From NCBI RefSeq assembly GCF_032773895.1, contig NZ_CP120416.1, positions 1,858,001 to 1,922,000 of the forward strand: a stretch of DNA of 64,000 bases, written 5' to 3'. This DNA is from Teredinibacter sp. KSP-S5-2 (GTDB lineage: Bacteria > Pseudomonadota > Gammaproteobacteria > Pseudomonadales > Cellvibrionaceae). The position numbers were made by a program, and so were the translations under genes. Under the pieces are notes generated by a model. The model did not search any database and was not told where the DNA came from. It saw nothing but the letters and a program-made list of their open reading frames with translations. This document shows positions 1 to 9,960 of this stretch, piece by piece. Numbering within the stretch: the first letter of the stretch is position 1; every line of letters starts with the position of its first letter.

Positions 1-960
1 TTAATTCACGCGGACCCGAGAGAAATTGTTTGGACCAGTGGTGCGACGGAATCCAATAATCTGGCTATAAAAGGCATTCTAGAAAAAAATCAGGCCAAAG
101 GTAAACATATTATTACCAGCCAGATTGAGCATAAAGCGGTGTTGGATACGTGTCAGTATATGGTGTCTCAGGGTTATAAGGCCACCTATTTGCAGCCGGA
201 TTCCGAAGGCTTGATATCACCGGAACAAGTGGCCGACTCGTTGCAGGAAGAAACGGTGCTGGTTTCACTCATGCACGTGAACAATGAAATCGGTGTGATT
301 AACGATTTAAATTCTATTGGTAAAATCTGTCGGGACAAGTCTGTTTTTTTTCATGTGGATGCAGCACAAAGTGCAGGTAAATTAGATATCGATGTGGTGC
401 AGGATAATATCGATTTATTGTCTATCTCTGCGCATAAGATGTATGGTCCAAAAGGAATCGGTGCGCTCTATGTAAGGCGACACCCGGATGTAAAACTCGT
501 TGCTCAAATACACGGTGGTGGTCATGAACGGGGAATGCGCTCCGGTACTTTGGCAACCCACCAAATTGTTGGTTTGGGCGAAGCTGCTCGCATTGCCAGC
601 CAGGAAAAAGATGCTGACATTCAACGAATTAAAAACCTGGCAGATACATTTATTACCCAGATCACTAAAGTAGAAGGGATGGGGCTAAATGGCAGCCGTG
701 ATTGCCGTTACCCTGGTATTGTGAATATACATTTCGGCGGGTTTGATGGTGAGACGCTTCTTATGACGTTGCGTGAACTCGCTATTTCTTCTGGTTCTGC
801 CTGTACTTCCGCCAGTGTAGAACCTTCTTATGTGATTAAGGCCCTGGGGGTGAGTAATGCCCTGGCGGATGCCTCTCTAAGATTTAGCTTTGGTCGGTAT
901 ACAACAGAAAACGAAGTGCAAAAGGCCATAGAAATTGTGACCAAGGTAATAGGGAAATAG
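1..960 (+). CDS. Cysteine desulfurase, IscS/NifS type (5' truncated by window)
   Basis: Pyridoxal-phosphate enzyme that takes sulfur from cysteine for Fe-S clusters or tRNA thiolation. The reading frame is open from base 1, so the start lies outside the window; by comparison with IscS (about 404 residues) roughly 60-65 N-terminal residues are missing. Visible motifs are TSGATESNN near the left edge, the PLP-lysine context SAHKMYGPKG, and the cysteine loop SSGSACTSAS carrying the catalytic Cys, followed by EPSYVIKALG as in group I enzymes. The protein stops at KVIGK, without the roughly 20-residue tail with which E. coli IscS contacts partners. No iscR, iscU or hscBA follows; a TPR gene starts 95 bases downstream. 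It may therefore be a stand-alone paralogue rather than the housekeeping IscS, so no symbol is given. Confidence 0.9.
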   Translation, partial: LIHADPREIVWTSGATESNNLAIKGILEKNQAKGKHIITSQIEHKAVLDTCQYMVSQGYKATYLQPDSEGLISPEQVADSLQEETVLVSLMHVNNEIGVINDLNSIGKICRDKSVFFHVDAAQSAGKLDIDVVQDNIDLLSISAHKMYGPKGIGALYVRRHPDVKLVAQIHGGGHERGMRSGTLATHQIVGLGEAARIASQEKDADIQRIKNLADTFITQITKVEGMGLNGSRDCRYPGIVNIHFGGFDGETLLMTLRELAISSGSACTSASVEPSYVIKALGVSNALADASLRFSFGRYTTENEVQKAIEIVTKVIGK

Positions 961-1055
961 CCAATTTTCTAGCATTTATGCTTGATTCTGGTGTTGCCTG
1001 ATTTCTGAACAGTGTTACACTTCCAGCACAAGTATAAATAACAATAATAAGTACT

Positions 1056-1460
1056 ATGAAAAACTATATCAGTATCCCTATATTACTTCTTTCCCTGGCC
1101 GTGCATGCTGAAGATGGTGCTATGTGCCCTCATCATGACAGCCATCAAGTTAAAATGCTTAATGAAAAAATCAGTGCCGCTCCGGATGATTTATCGTTGC
1201 GTTCTGAGCGCGGTCAGCACTATTTGGCAGAAGAGAAATTCGATAAAGCAGCGGCAGACTTTCAATTTGTTCTGACTCATCAGCCAGAATCGTTGCAAGC
1301 TCACTTAGATATGGCTAAGGCATTGGTCGGCATGGATAAAACTGCGGCGGCGCAAAACTATTTGCAGCAGTATATCGAGAAAGCTTCTTCCAACCAACAA
1401 CATGCCAGTCAGTTAGAAGAAGCTCAGGTATTATTGAAAGAGATTACTCAGGTGAAGTAG
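1056..1460 (+). CDS. Small secreted TPR-repeat protein
   Basis: A 134-residue protein of unknown specific role. The first ~18 residues (MKNYISIPILLLSLAVHA) form a Sec signal peptide. The mature part begins with a Cys/His-rich stretch (MCPHHDSH) that could bind metal, then two helical TPR-like units at about residues 38-105, including LRSERGQHYLAEEKFDKAAA and a second unit around HLDMAKALVGMDKTAAAQ. TPRs mediate protein contacts, here presumably in the periplasm. Its 3' end overlaps the convergent deacetylase gene by 17 bases. No clear Shine-Dalgarno sequence precedes the ATG. Confidence 0.75.
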   Translation: MKNYISIPILLLSLAVHAEDGAMCPHHDSHQVKMLNEKISAAPDDLSLRSERGQHYLAEEKFDKAAADFQFVLTHQPESLQAHLDMAKALVGMDKTAAAQNYLQQYIEKASSNQQHASQLEEAQVLLKEITQVK

Positions 1461-2319
1461 TCTGCGTGTCTTGTTGTACTTTCACGTAATCGGCAATATT
1501 GCTTACGGTATCAAACCAGATTTGATTTTTGGGGTCTTGGGCATATTCAATTAATGCCTTTAATGTTTTTTCCCGCGTACTGTATTGCCCACTTAGTCCG
1601 ACATCGTGCCCGGCAAAAATAACCCAGCGATTTTGTTTTTGTGCCTGTTTTATCACAGGGAGTAATTCGCTGAATGGCAAATCATCCATGCGTGAACCGG
1701 CGAGTTGATATATGTCGACGAAGCTGGGATCGTTCAAATATTCTGTTAGCCACAATCTGGAGTTTGAAAAAATATCTGCGGCGACGGGAACATAGCTTTT
1801 TGCATTGACACCTTTGCCAACCGCAGTTTGTCCACATGGATAGGCAAACGTTTTTGGAATAACTCCCAGTTTTTCATGAATTAATTTATTTGAATTCGTG
1901 AGTTCCTGACGAATTTCTTCGATAGTGAAATCTTCAACTTCCACGTCGTTCAAGCGTGTCCAGGCGAAATTGCCGCTGCATGGATGTCGAGTTGTATGGT
2001 TGCCAATTTCGTGGCCATTTTTTATGGCCGTTTTCCATTTATCTTCGTAACCGGGTAGAGCGAAAGTGGAAACGTAAAAAGTCGCTTTTGCGTTGTATTT
2101 ATCGAGGATAGGAATTCCGTTGGTAAGTTGCGAAGGTCTGGCATCATCGAATGAAATACTGAGCGCAGATTGCTTACCTTCCGGCCATTGAAATTGAACT
2201 TGATAATCGTCTTCGTTGTAATTTTGCGCATAACTGGATAGCGCTGTGGTTGAAAAAAATAATCCAATAAAAAGTTTGGAATGATATTTTTTTATTAAAT
2301 TTGTTATTGGTGTACGCAT
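1444..2319 (-). CDS. Secreted polysaccharide deacetylase (NodB/CE4 fold)
   Basis: Predicted metal-dependent deacetylase of N-acetylated sugars, exported by an N-terminal signal peptide (residues 1-31, ending SSYAQ). NodB-domain motifs are visible in order: SFDDARP (the Asp-Asp pair of motif 1), HEIGNHTTRH (motif 2, metal-binding histidines), FAYPCG (motif 3 region) and VIFAGHDVG (motif 5 His). Its position beside a TonB receptor, a GH20 hexosaminidase and a chemoreceptor suggests chitin or chito-oligosaccharides as substrate, but peptidoglycan or another acylated glycan cannot be excluded. The gene ends convergently with the TPR gene and lies downstream of the receptor, with a terminator between them. 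Confidence 0.85.
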   Translation of the reverse strand: MRTPITNLIKKYHSKLFIGLFFSTTALSSYAQNYNEDDYQVQFQWPEGKQSALSISFDDARPSQLTNGIPILDKYNAKATFYVSTFALPGYEDKWKTAIKNGHEIGNHTTRHPCSGNFAWTRLNDVEVEDFTIEEIRQELTNSNKLIHEKLGVIPKTFAYPCGQTAVGKGVNAKSYVPVAADIFSNSRLWLTEYLNDPSFVDIYQLAGSRMDDLPFSELLPVIKQAQKQNRWVIFAGHDVGLSGQYSTREKTLKALIEYAQDPKNQIWFDTVSNIADYVKVQQDTQTTSPE

Positions 2320-2391
2320 GCTAACCCACTCATGTCGTTTTTATTAATACTTAAGTGTAGTTTATTGTCCACAAACAAAGTGAAAGAAACG

Positions 2392-2415
2392 AAAAAAGCA
2401 CCTTAATAAAGGTGC
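2392..2415 (-). terminator. Rho-independent terminator after the TonB receptor gene
   Basis: On the minus strand GCACCTT, a TATT loop and AAGGTGC form a 7-bp stem followed by six T. It lies about 75 bases after the receptor stop codon and upstream of the deacetylase, so the two genes are probably separate transcription units. Confidence 0.85.
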
Positions 2416-2450
2416 AAAGGCTGCTGGTGTCTACAGCAGATCAAGGGGGA

Positions 2451-2481
2451 TGACCCTCGATAAACCAGTAATCGAGGGTCA
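2451..2481. other. Strong 11-bp hairpin between receptor gene and terminator
   Basis: TGACCCTCGAT (2451-2461), a 9-base loop and ATCGAGGGTCA (2471-2481) are perfectly complementary. There is no T-run on the minus strand, so it is not a classic terminator for the receptor gene. It could be an mRNA 3'-end stabilising structure or a half-functional bidirectional terminator. Confidence 0.6.
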
Positions 2482-2490
2482 TTTTGGGGG

Positions 2491-5151
2491 TTAGAATTTC
2501 ACCCGAACACCGACACTGTAACGAGATCCATTCTCATAAAAGCCGATAGGCAATCCGTCACTGGTACTGATGTTTACTGTTTCATTAGTAAGGTTTACGC
2601 CGGTCATATAAACATTAAACATGTCATTAATTGTGGCGTTGGCCGTTAAATCCCATTGACCATATGCTTCGGTTCGTTGTTGCGAACCGGAGATTTGACC
2701 ACCATAGGATTCATCACGGTAGTTGTAAGATAAGCGAACACCGAACATGTCATTTTCATAGTAACCGGCAATATTCATTTGGTTTTCTGAGTTGCCAGGT
2801 AGCTCCAGCTCGTTAGGTGTATCAGCATCGGTCCAAGTGTAGTTTGTAATAACACCCAAGCCTTTGTAGATTTCCTGTTGCCATTGTAATTCCAGACCAA
2901 GTAAATCCGCGCCTTCTGCTGCATTGCTTGGTCGGGTTACAGAAATATTCTCACCGTCGATATTTTCTGTTTGAGTTTCTGAGATAACGTAAGTATCCAG
3001 GTCTTTATAGAAAATAGATGCCGATAGAATTGAGGCTTCCTGGAAATACCATTCGCCACCGAACTCAAGTTGATTGGAGTAGGTTGGTTCCAATTCCGGG
3101 TTACCAGCACTGGCCACACCTGACGTTGCGTTAATAACGATATTCGCGCTTAGGTTAGTGAAGGTTGGTCTTGCCATTGCACGCGACGCTGCACCACGTA
3201 AAATCAACTCATCACTGACGTTATAAATCAGGTTCAAGCTAGGTAGTATGTCGGTATACGTACGATCCTGTGAAACCAGACTGTAAGTGGTAGTACCGCC
3301 CTCATCACTGCCTTGGTAAGCTTTTGATGTTTGCTCTGTCTGAATAACGCGGAAGCCAAAGTTACCTGTTAAATCACCGGCTTCGATATTGGCTTGCACA
3401 TAGGCAGCACTGATTTTTTCTGTCAGTTCGTAGTAAGCGTTATAGTCAAAGCCGTAAACCATCGAGCCTGCATCAAACATTGGATGGATAACTTGCTGTG
3501 CCAGCCCGCCATCAATCCACGCGTATTGGGTCAAAGAGCCAGAGGTGGCAGTTTCCTGGTGAAGGGTAGGTGTCAATCCACCGGAAACTTCATCCATGCT
3601 AATGACTCTCCAAGAAGGGTCAGTATTGTCCGTAGTCCCATTGTCACGAACATTTTCGATAACGTGGTTACGGTACTTCAGCCCTGTCTCGATACTGGAA
3701 ATGAAACTGGCATTCAGGTTGAATTTAAGGTCGCCCTGCATATACCACTCGTCATCAGTCATTTCACGAACCCAGTCACGGGCGCTGCCCATTGTCAGGA
3801 CTGAGTGATCGGTTGGATCGATATCGAGGTAATCGACTTCAACTAAATCTGGCCCTAAAGTGACTTCAGTGCGGGATTTCGCTTCAAACCAGTAACCCAC
3901 GTCTTCCGAACTACCACCCTTGGCGCTGGTCACACCAGCCTGGAAGTGGCCTGTCAGGCTGTCTGTTTCGTATTCCAGGTCGAAGTCGACGACTTGGCTT
4001 TCCACATAGGCTTTACGATAAATGGGCTCGATGGCAACGCCTGAAGGAGCGTTTGGATCAGCACTATTAAATACGCCGCCAACCAGAGCTTGTCGGCCGT
4101 CTGATGTGGTGACAAATTCAGGGTTAGTTGCATCGATTACTTCGTTGCCTGAAGTAACCATACGAGTTGGGTTGGCTGCGTTCCAGTCGTCAGCAGAAAC
4201 AGCTGTTCCGCCAATGATCCAAAGATAGTTTTGGTTGTTGTTATCCATATCCATATCTGAATTAACGAAATTCAGGGACATGTCCAACTCGTCAGTTGGT
4301 TTAAATTGGAGAGTCAGGTTAGCAGTGGTTCGTTCACGGTCTTGACGGAATATCGCTGAACCACCGCCCCAGGCTGCGTACACGTCTTCCGTCTGATTGT
4401 TATCCTGGTCGACTACTGTGTAGCTGGAGTTAGTCAGGAAGGCTTCCAAACCGTCTCGTCGAACAGTACGTTTTTGCGAGTTAATGGAAGCCAGCACGCC
4501 GAAAGTCTGGTCAGGGGTAGACCAGGAGGCTAGAGCAGATATTTGTGGATCCCACTCGTCTGGTAATTCACTATATTGGTACTCGGCGGAAGCTTGAATT
4601 GTTAGCGGGTCGAGATCCAGAGGCTTGCGGGTTATGACGTTAACCATACCACCGATGCTGCCTTCGTCATGTCTTGCTTGCGGGCTTTTATATACCTCAA
4701 GCGCAGAAACCAGTTCTGACGCCAGGATAGAATAGTTAAAACCACGGCTGGCGTTATCGTTTGCCCACCAGTAAGCGGAAGAAACATTTTGCCCGTTCAT
4801 CAGGGTTCGGTTCATGGTGCTATCCGTACCGCGAACAAAAATGTCTCGACCTTCACCCCAAATGCGGTCGACAGAAATACCTGGAATGCGTTGAAGTGAA
4901 TCCGCAACGTTTTTATCGGGGAATTTACCAATATCTTCAGAGTTAATGGCGTCAATAATAGATGTTGAATTACGCTTGCTATCAAGTGCCGCAATCAAAC
5001 TGCTACGAATTCCTGTAACCAAGACTTCTTCTTCAACTTTATTATTGTCTGTTTGTGCTAACGCATCGGCAGAAGCCCCTAATATGATCAGGCTAATTGA
5101 ATACGCCAGCTTGTTTTTCTTTGTACTAAATGCTGGTAGCGTTATTTGCAT
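2491..5151 (-). CDS. TonB-dependent outer-membrane receptor, carbohydrate type
   Basis: An 886-residue outer-membrane transporter, probably for oligosaccharides. The signal peptide covers about residues 1-32 (ending ADALAQ). It is followed by the TonB-box region EEEVLVTGIRSS, and the plug domain contains DIGKFPDKNVADSLQRIPG, a signature of the large proteobacterial sugar-associated receptor group. A long beta-barrel follows, and the protein ends in the typical aromatic/basic C-terminus SVGVRVKF. The ATG at 5151 has GAGG eight bases upstream. It is divergent from a chemoreceptor gene with 420 bases between them, and next to the GH20 hexosaminidase and deacetylase. Uptake of chito-oligosaccharides is inferred from these neighbours; the substrate itself is not visible in the sequence. 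Confidence 0.9.
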   Translation of the reverse strand: MQITLPAFSTKKNKLAYSISLIILGASADALAQTDNNKVEEEVLVTGIRSSLIAALDSKRNSTSIIDAINSEDIGKFPDKNVADSLQRIPGISVDRIWGEGRDIFVRGTDSTMNRTLMNGQNVSSAYWWANDNASRGFNYSILASELVSALEVYKSPQARHDEGSIGGMVNVITRKPLDLDPLTIQASAEYQYSELPDEWDPQISALASWSTPDQTFGVLASINSQKRTVRRDGLEAFLTNSSYTVVDQDNNQTEDVYAAWGGGSAIFRQDRERTTANLTLQFKPTDELDMSLNFVNSDMDMDNNNQNYLWIIGGTAVSADDWNAANPTRMVTSGNEVIDATNPEFVTTSDGRQALVGGVFNSADPNAPSGVAIEPIYRKAYVESQVVDFDLEYETDSLTGHFQAGVTSAKGGSSEDVGYWFEAKSRTEVTLGPDLVEVDYLDIDPTDHSVLTMGSARDWVREMTDDEWYMQGDLKFNLNASFISSIETGLKYRNHVIENVRDNGTTDNTDPSWRVISMDEVSGGLTPTLHQETATSGSLTQYAWIDGGLAQQVIHPMFDAGSMVYGFDYNAYYELTEKISAAYVQANIEAGDLTGNFGFRVIQTEQTSKAYQGSDEGGTTTYSLVSQDRTYTDILPSLNLIYNVSDELILRGAASRAMARPTFTNLSANIVINATSGVASAGNPELEPTYSNQLEFGGEWYFQEASILSASIFYKDLDTYVISETQTENIDGENISVTRPSNAAEGADLLGLELQWQQEIYKGLGVITNYTWTDADTPNELELPGNSENQMNIAGYYENDMFGVRLSYNYRDESYGGQISGSQQRTEAYGQWDLTANATINDMFNVYMTGVNLTNETVNISTSDGLPIGFYENGSRYSVGVRVKF

Positions 5152-5571
5152 TGATAATTCCTCATGCGGATAAACATTTTATTTTTATCGGGTGATTAAG
5201 ACAGCCCTGACCAAGGGTAACTGGCCAAATTAAAATTTACCGACACGTAAAATAAAAAAAGTCACGTAAATTGGATTGCTGACGGGGATCTGTTTGTTTT
5301 GGCGTTTAGTTTTCTGATGAGAGATCTCTTCAATGTCTTTTTATGCATATTTGTTGAGAAATGCGTGGCGTCTAGAACACTTATCTATATCGCACTGTGA
5401 AATAGCTTTTTTCGGTTTAATACAGTTGAAAAAATGTTTTTAGTTTGTACTAATGTTTATATAGGCGACTAAATTGTTAACTATTTCAGCTTTTTTGGCT
5501 GTTGTTATATAAAAAGAATTGTGGTGGTTAATAAAAAATAAAATTTAGTTATAACCAATGAGGAATATGGG
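5152..5571. promoter_or_regulatory. Divergent promoter region between receptor and chemoreceptor
   Basis: A 420-base AT-rich spacer that must hold the promoters of both divergent genes. I see the two Shine-Dalgarno sequences (GAGG before each ATG) but no operator, riboswitch or repeat that I can name with confidence. Confidence 0.5.
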
Positions 5572-7200
5572 ATGACACTTAAATTAAAAGTCACACTCAT
5601 TGTATGTATTATATTAATCGCGTTTTTATCCTTTATGAGCGTGGGCCTGATTACGTTACGAGTTGCGAGTGACTCCGATAATAAAGCCCGTGTAAATCAG
5701 CTTTTTAAATCCACCTATAACTTTATTTCGCAACTGGAAAAGCACGCCGCTGAAGGTAAAATTTCCGATCAGGAAGCAAAAGTACTGGCGACCCGAGTTT
5801 TACGAAATAACTTTTACCATGATAGTGAGTATGTTTATGTTGCCGATGAAAACCTGGTTTTCATCGCGACACCCAGGGATCCAGAATTACATGGAACCAG
5901 CTTTAATGAGTTTAAAGACGGAGACGGAAATAGTGTTGGTAGTATTCTGGCGCAAGCGGTAAGGAACAATCCTGGCAGAATCGCAGAATATGAATGGACA
6001 CAAAAACAGCCTGATGGCAGTGTCGAAAACAAACTTTCTATTGCACAAAAAACTGATCGATGGGGTTGGTATGTTGGTACCGGTATCGGTTTTAACGAAG
6101 TTAATAAACGGTTTTGGGCAACGGCCCAATGGCAAGTTCTTATATGTGTTGTATTTACGGCAGTGATTGGTGGCTTGTTGTTTTATTCGTTGTGGCGTTT
6201 GCTCGCCATAATGGGCGGTGAGCCGAAAGTTGTATTAGAATTGGTGCGTTCAGCGGCGGCTGGTGATTTACGTATCAATAAAAATGGACAAAAAGATGTA
6301 AGGGAAGATTCGATATATGGTTCCACTGTTGCGATGAAGGAATCTTTATCGAACATCTTAAAACATATTCGCAACGCAACCGATAACCTCAATATTGAAA
6401 TCGCAAACGCAAATGATCGTTCGAAAACCATCGATCAAAAATTTGAAACTCAACGAATAGAAACCGATATGATCGCCACAGCGATCACGGAAATGTCACA
6501 AACGTCAAACACAGTTTCCGAAAGTGCTGAACATGCGGCAGAGGAAACCAAAAATGCTGATAGCGAAGGTGTAAAAGCTCAGGAAATTGTTGCTGATGCT
6601 GTTATTGCCATTGAGGCCCTGGCTAGCCAAATTGATCAGTCCAGCGATGTGATTTCTGAGTTGGGTGATGAAGTCACTAATATTGTTTCTGTTCTGGATG
6701 AAATTCGCGGTATTGCCGAGCAAACAAATTTGCTGGCTTTGAACGCCGCTATTGAAGCCGCGCGAGCCGGAGAGCAAGGTAGAGGGTTTGCGGTCGTGGC
6801 GGATGAAGTGCGTAACCTTGCTAAACGAACGCAAGACAGTACCGAAGAAATTCAGACGATGATTGAACGTTTGCAGAATGGCTCGCAGCGCTGCATTCAA
6901 TCTATGAGTGTGAGTAGAAGTAACAGTTCAACAACCGTTGAGCAAACTCGTTCTGCTGCGCAAGCCCTGGAAAGAATTGCCCTTTCACTAAATACCATTA
7001 CCGACATGAACAGCCAGATTGCAACTGCTGCTGTGGAGCAGAGTCACGTCTGCGAGGATGTGTCCCAGCGAGTCAATATGATTGCCGACAGTTCTCATGA
7101 TGCAGCAGATTTGGCGAGAGTTGGTCGGGAATCGACCGAAGCACTGGTAAAACTGACTTCAGACTTGGATGACATCGTAAAACGTTTTCAAACCGATTAG
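5572..7200 (+). CDS. Methyl-accepting chemotaxis protein with Cache-like sensor
   Basis: A 542-residue transmembrane chemoreceptor that signals to CheA/CheW. Order: TM1 at about 6-28; a periplasmic single-Cache-like domain at about 35-190, recognisable by the [20 protein letters not shown] and [11 protein letters not shown] segments; TM2 at about 190-212; a HAMP region; and the cytoplasmic signalling domain with the conserved hairpin tip [20 protein letters not shown]. The C-terminus has no NWETF-like CheR pentapeptide. The ATG has GAGG nine bases upstream. Placement between the receptor gene and a hexosaminidase gene suggests that it senses a product of the same polysaccharide, but the ligand is unknown. 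Confidence 0.92.
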   Translation: MTLKLKVTLIVCIILIAFLSFMSVGLITLRVASDSDNKARVNQLFKSTYNFISQLEKHAAEGKISDQEAKVLATRVLRNNFYHDSEYVYVADENLVFIATPRDPELHGTSFNEFKDGDGNSVGSILAQAVRNNPGRIAEYEWTQKQPDGSVENKLSIAQKTDRWGWYVGTGIGFNEVNKRFWATAQWQVLICVVFTAVIGGLLFYSLWRLLAIMGGEPKVVLELVRSAAAGDLRINKNGQKDVREDSIYGSTVAMKESLSNILKHIRNATDNLNIEIANANDRSKTIDQKFETQRIETDMIATAITEMSQTSNTVSESAEHAAEETKNADSEGVKAQEIVADAVIAIEALASQIDQSSDVISELGDEVTNIVSVLDEIRGIAEQTNLLALNAAIEAARAGEQGRGFAVVADEVRNLAKRTQDSTEEIQTMIERLQNGSQRCIQSMSVSRSNSSTTVEQTRSAAQALERIALSLNTITDMNSQIATAAVEQSHVCEDVSQRVNMIADSSHDAADLARVGRESTEALVKLTSDLDDIVKRFQTD

Positions 7201-7259
7201 TTTTCCTAACCTGTATTTAATTGCTTAATTCTCTCCCTCTTGATGTTAAGGAGAAGGCG

Positions 7260-9896
7260 ATGCTCAAGCGCATTTTTGTTGTTTTTTTTGCTGTATTAAT
7301 GTTTGCGTGTGATAAGCAGGATGCCAATAACGATGAAGGGAAGGTTCTTACGCAAGAGTTTATTGATCGCATGGCTGAGACCCTTGATATTCAATATACG
7401 GTTGTGGCCAACAAAAGTGGTGGCGACTGCACTCCGGAATGGGGAAAGGGTAGTTGTTTTGTCACGGATATAAAAATCACCTCAATGAATAGAACCAAGC
7501 TTGGAGGTTGGGAAATCTATTACAGTCAGCCGGATCGGTTTACTGAAAGTCGTAACGAAGAGTTTACCGTCACACATATTAATGGTGACCTGGTTCGAAT
7601 ATTACCTGGGAAAAATTATAAAGGTTTTGAGGCCGGTGAAACCAAACGAATCCGTACTTATTCCCAAGGCTTAGTGTTAACGGATGCTAAGGTTATGCCC
7701 AACTATTACATTGTGGCACCGGGTCTGGAAGCAAAAATCATTCAAAGTACACGCTTGTTTATTGCGAAAGATACAGGGTTGGAAATTCGTCCTTATGCAA
7801 CCATTATTGATGGTGATACACAATTTCAACGGGAAAATGACGACACTCCTTTGGCAACGGCAGAATTTTTGTTTGAACAAAATAAAGATGTTGAATTTAT
7901 TCCTGAGGCCATTCGTTACGGTGTTATCCCAAGGCCTAAAAAGCTGGAAGAAAAAACTGGTGAGTTAAATCTTACCGGTGGCTTTCAGATTGTTGGTGAC
8001 GACGAAGCGGTAATTGCAGCTGGCCCCGCTATTCAGACTTTCCGCGGTTTAGGGTTTGAAGAACGTGATACCGGGGTGGTGCTACAAGTGAGTATCAACA
8101 ATAAGCTCAAGCTAAAGCCCGGTGGGTATGCTCTATCAGTAGGTGATAGCATTAGTGCTCAAGGCGTTGATGAGGAAGGTGTGGCCAATGCGGTACGAAC
8201 TCTAATTGCTTTAACGGTCACTGATAATAACTTTATCCCTAAAGTGGAAATCGTGGACGAGCCCCGTTACCCGTTTCGGGGAATGCATGTCGATTTGGTT
8301 CGGAATTTTCACAGTAAGCAGTTTGTGCTGTCCTTAATAGAACAAATGGCGGCATATAAATTGAATAAACTGCATCTGCATCTTGGTGATGATGAAGGTT
8401 GGCGTTTAGAAATCAAGGGTTTACCGGAACTGACAGAAGTGGGTGGTTTCCGTTGTCACGATTTAACTGAAACAAAGTGCCTGCTACCTCAATTAGGTTC
8501 AGGTCCAGACCCAAAACAAAACCCGGAAGTGAATGGTTTCTTCTCCATCAACGAATACAAACAAATCCTGATGTATGCCGATGCGCGACATATTCAAGTG
8601 ATTCCCTCCTTTGATATGCCTGGGCACTCTCGGGCTTTAATCAAAAGTATGGAAGCTCGATATCGTAAATTGATGTTGGCGGAAAAATATGAAGAGGCGA
8701 TGGAGTACCGCTTAGTTGAACAGCAGGATAAAACCGAATATCGAAGTATTCAGAATTACAATGACAACACGTTAAACGTCTGTATGGCTTCTACATACCA
8801 TTTGATCGATAAAATTATCGAAGAAATGAAAGAAGTTCACTCTGCAGCGGGACAGCCCTTAACCCGATACCATATTGGCGCTGATGAAACTGCCGGTGCA
8901 TGGGTTAAATCGCCAATATGCAAAGATTATATGAAAGAGCGTGGAATTAAAGAGGCTAAAGATTTAGGGCCGCACTTTATAGAGCGTGTCTCCAAAATGC
9001 TGGATGACAAAAATATTGAAGTGGCAGGATGGAGTGATGGTCTGAGTCACACTAATTTTGACAATATGCCGGAGACCGTGCAATCCAATATTTGGGATGT
9101 ACTTGTCTGGGGTGGCGTTGGCAATTTAAATAAACAGGTTAATGCAGGTTGGGAAGTGGTATTGTCCACTCCCGATGCACTGTATTTCGATTTTCCTCAT
9201 GAGGCCGACCCGAAAGAACCGGGGTATTATTGGGGTACTCGCCACGTAAATACAAAAAAAGTATTCAGCTTGATGCCCGGAAATATGCCTTTGCATGCTG
9301 AAATATGGAAAAGCCCATCCGAAAAGCCGTTTGAGATCGACGATACATTCCGCTATGACGATAAAGGCCATTTACTTCATAGCCCTATACAAAAAGGAAA
9401 ATCGATAGTGGGTATTCAAGGGCAAATCTGGAGTGAGACATTGCGCTCGGATAAATGGACTGAGTATCAAATCTATCCCCGGCTTTTGGCTTTAGCGGAA
9501 CGTGCCTGGTACAAGCCAGATTGGGAACCGGAATACAATTATCAAGGAGCAAAATACAATCATGATACACATTTCTTTTCGGATAAAAACGAGAAGATGC
9601 GAGATAGGGATTGGAACCGTTTTGCATCCATTGTTGCGAAGAAAGAGTTGGTGAAACTGGAACGTGCCGGAGTTTTTTATCGTATTCCAACAGTAGGCGC
9701 TGTGATAAAGGAAGGCAAACTCTATGCGAACAGTATTTTCCCTGGTTTACCGATTGAGTATCAGATTGGTAATGGGCCGTGGGAAAAATATATTGAGCCA
9801 GTCGAATCCGACCTTTTACATGGAAAGAAAGAAGTGCGAGTACATTCTCGCTCGGCTGAAGGTAAACGGTCAGGGCGGATACTGTCTGTGAGGTAG
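7260..9896 (+). CDS. Beta-N-acetylhexosaminidase (chitobiase), GH20 lipoprotein
   Basis: Removes terminal N-acetylhexosamine from chito-oligosaccharides. The ATG at 7260 is chosen because AAGGAGAAGG lies directly upstream; an in-frame TTG at 7221 has no such site. The 878-residue product begins with a hydrophobic segment ending FAVLMFAC-DK, a weak lipobox. Domains in order: CHB_HEX carbohydrate-binding domain at about 20-160, GH20b domain at about 210-325, (beta/alpha)8 GH20 catalytic domain starting near RYPFRGMHVDLVRNFH, and a small C-terminal domain. The catalytic pair is Asp542-Glu543 in HIGADETAGAW. The residue after the lipidated Cys would be Asp, which in E. coli retains lipoproteins in the inner membrane. 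It is probably the last step of the adjacent chitin uptake system. Confidence 0.93.
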   Translation: MLKRIFVVFFAVLMFACDKQDANNDEGKVLTQEFIDRMAETLDIQYTVVANKSGGDCTPEWGKGSCFVTDIKITSMNRTKLGGWEIYYSQPDRFTESRNEEFTVTHINGDLVRILPGKNYKGFEAGETKRIRTYSQGLVLTDAKVMPNYYIVAPGLEAKIIQSTRLFIAKDTGLEIRPYATIIDGDTQFQRENDDTPLATAEFLFEQNKDVEFIPEAIRYGVIPRPKKLEEKTGELNLTGGFQIVGDDEAVIAAGPAIQTFRGLGFEERDTGVVLQVSINNKLKLKPGGYALSVGDSISAQGVDEEGVANAVRTLIALTVTDNNFIPKVEIVDEPRYPFRGMHVDLVRNFHSKQFVLSLIEQMAAYKLNKLHLHLGDDEGWRLEIKGLPELTEVGGFRCHDLTETKCLLPQLGSGPDPKQNPEVNGFFSINEYKQILMYADARHIQVIPSFDMPGHSRALIKSMEARYRKLMLAEKYEEAMEYRLVEQQDKTEYRSIQNYNDNTLNVCMASTYHLIDKIIEEMKEVHSAAGQPLTRYHIGADETAGAWVKSPICKDYMKERGIKEAKDLGPHFIERVSKMLDDKNIEVAGWSDGLSHTNFDNMPETVQSNIWDVLVWGGVGNLNKQVNAGWEVVLSTPDALYFDFPHEADPKEPGYYWGTRHVNTKKVFSLMPGNMPLHAEIWKSPSEKPFEIDDTFRYDDKGHLLHSPIQKGKSIVGIQGQIWSETLRSDKWTEYQIYPRLLALAERAWYKPDWEPEYNYQGAKYNHDTHFFSDKNEKMRDRDWNRFASIVAKKELVKLERAGVFYRIPTVGAVIKEGKLYANSIFPGLPIEYQIGNGPWEKYIEPVESDLLHGKKEVRVHSRSAEGKRSGRILSVR

Positions 9897-9960
9897 CATA
9901 GATGGGGCTGTCTTTAATGCTTCCCCAGAACTGGGTTGGAGACGATTGATACGAGAATGC

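Noticed and set aside
3394..3804. Plus-strand open frame of 136 codons within the TonB receptor gene
   Set aside because: Antisense shadow of a well-supported receptor.
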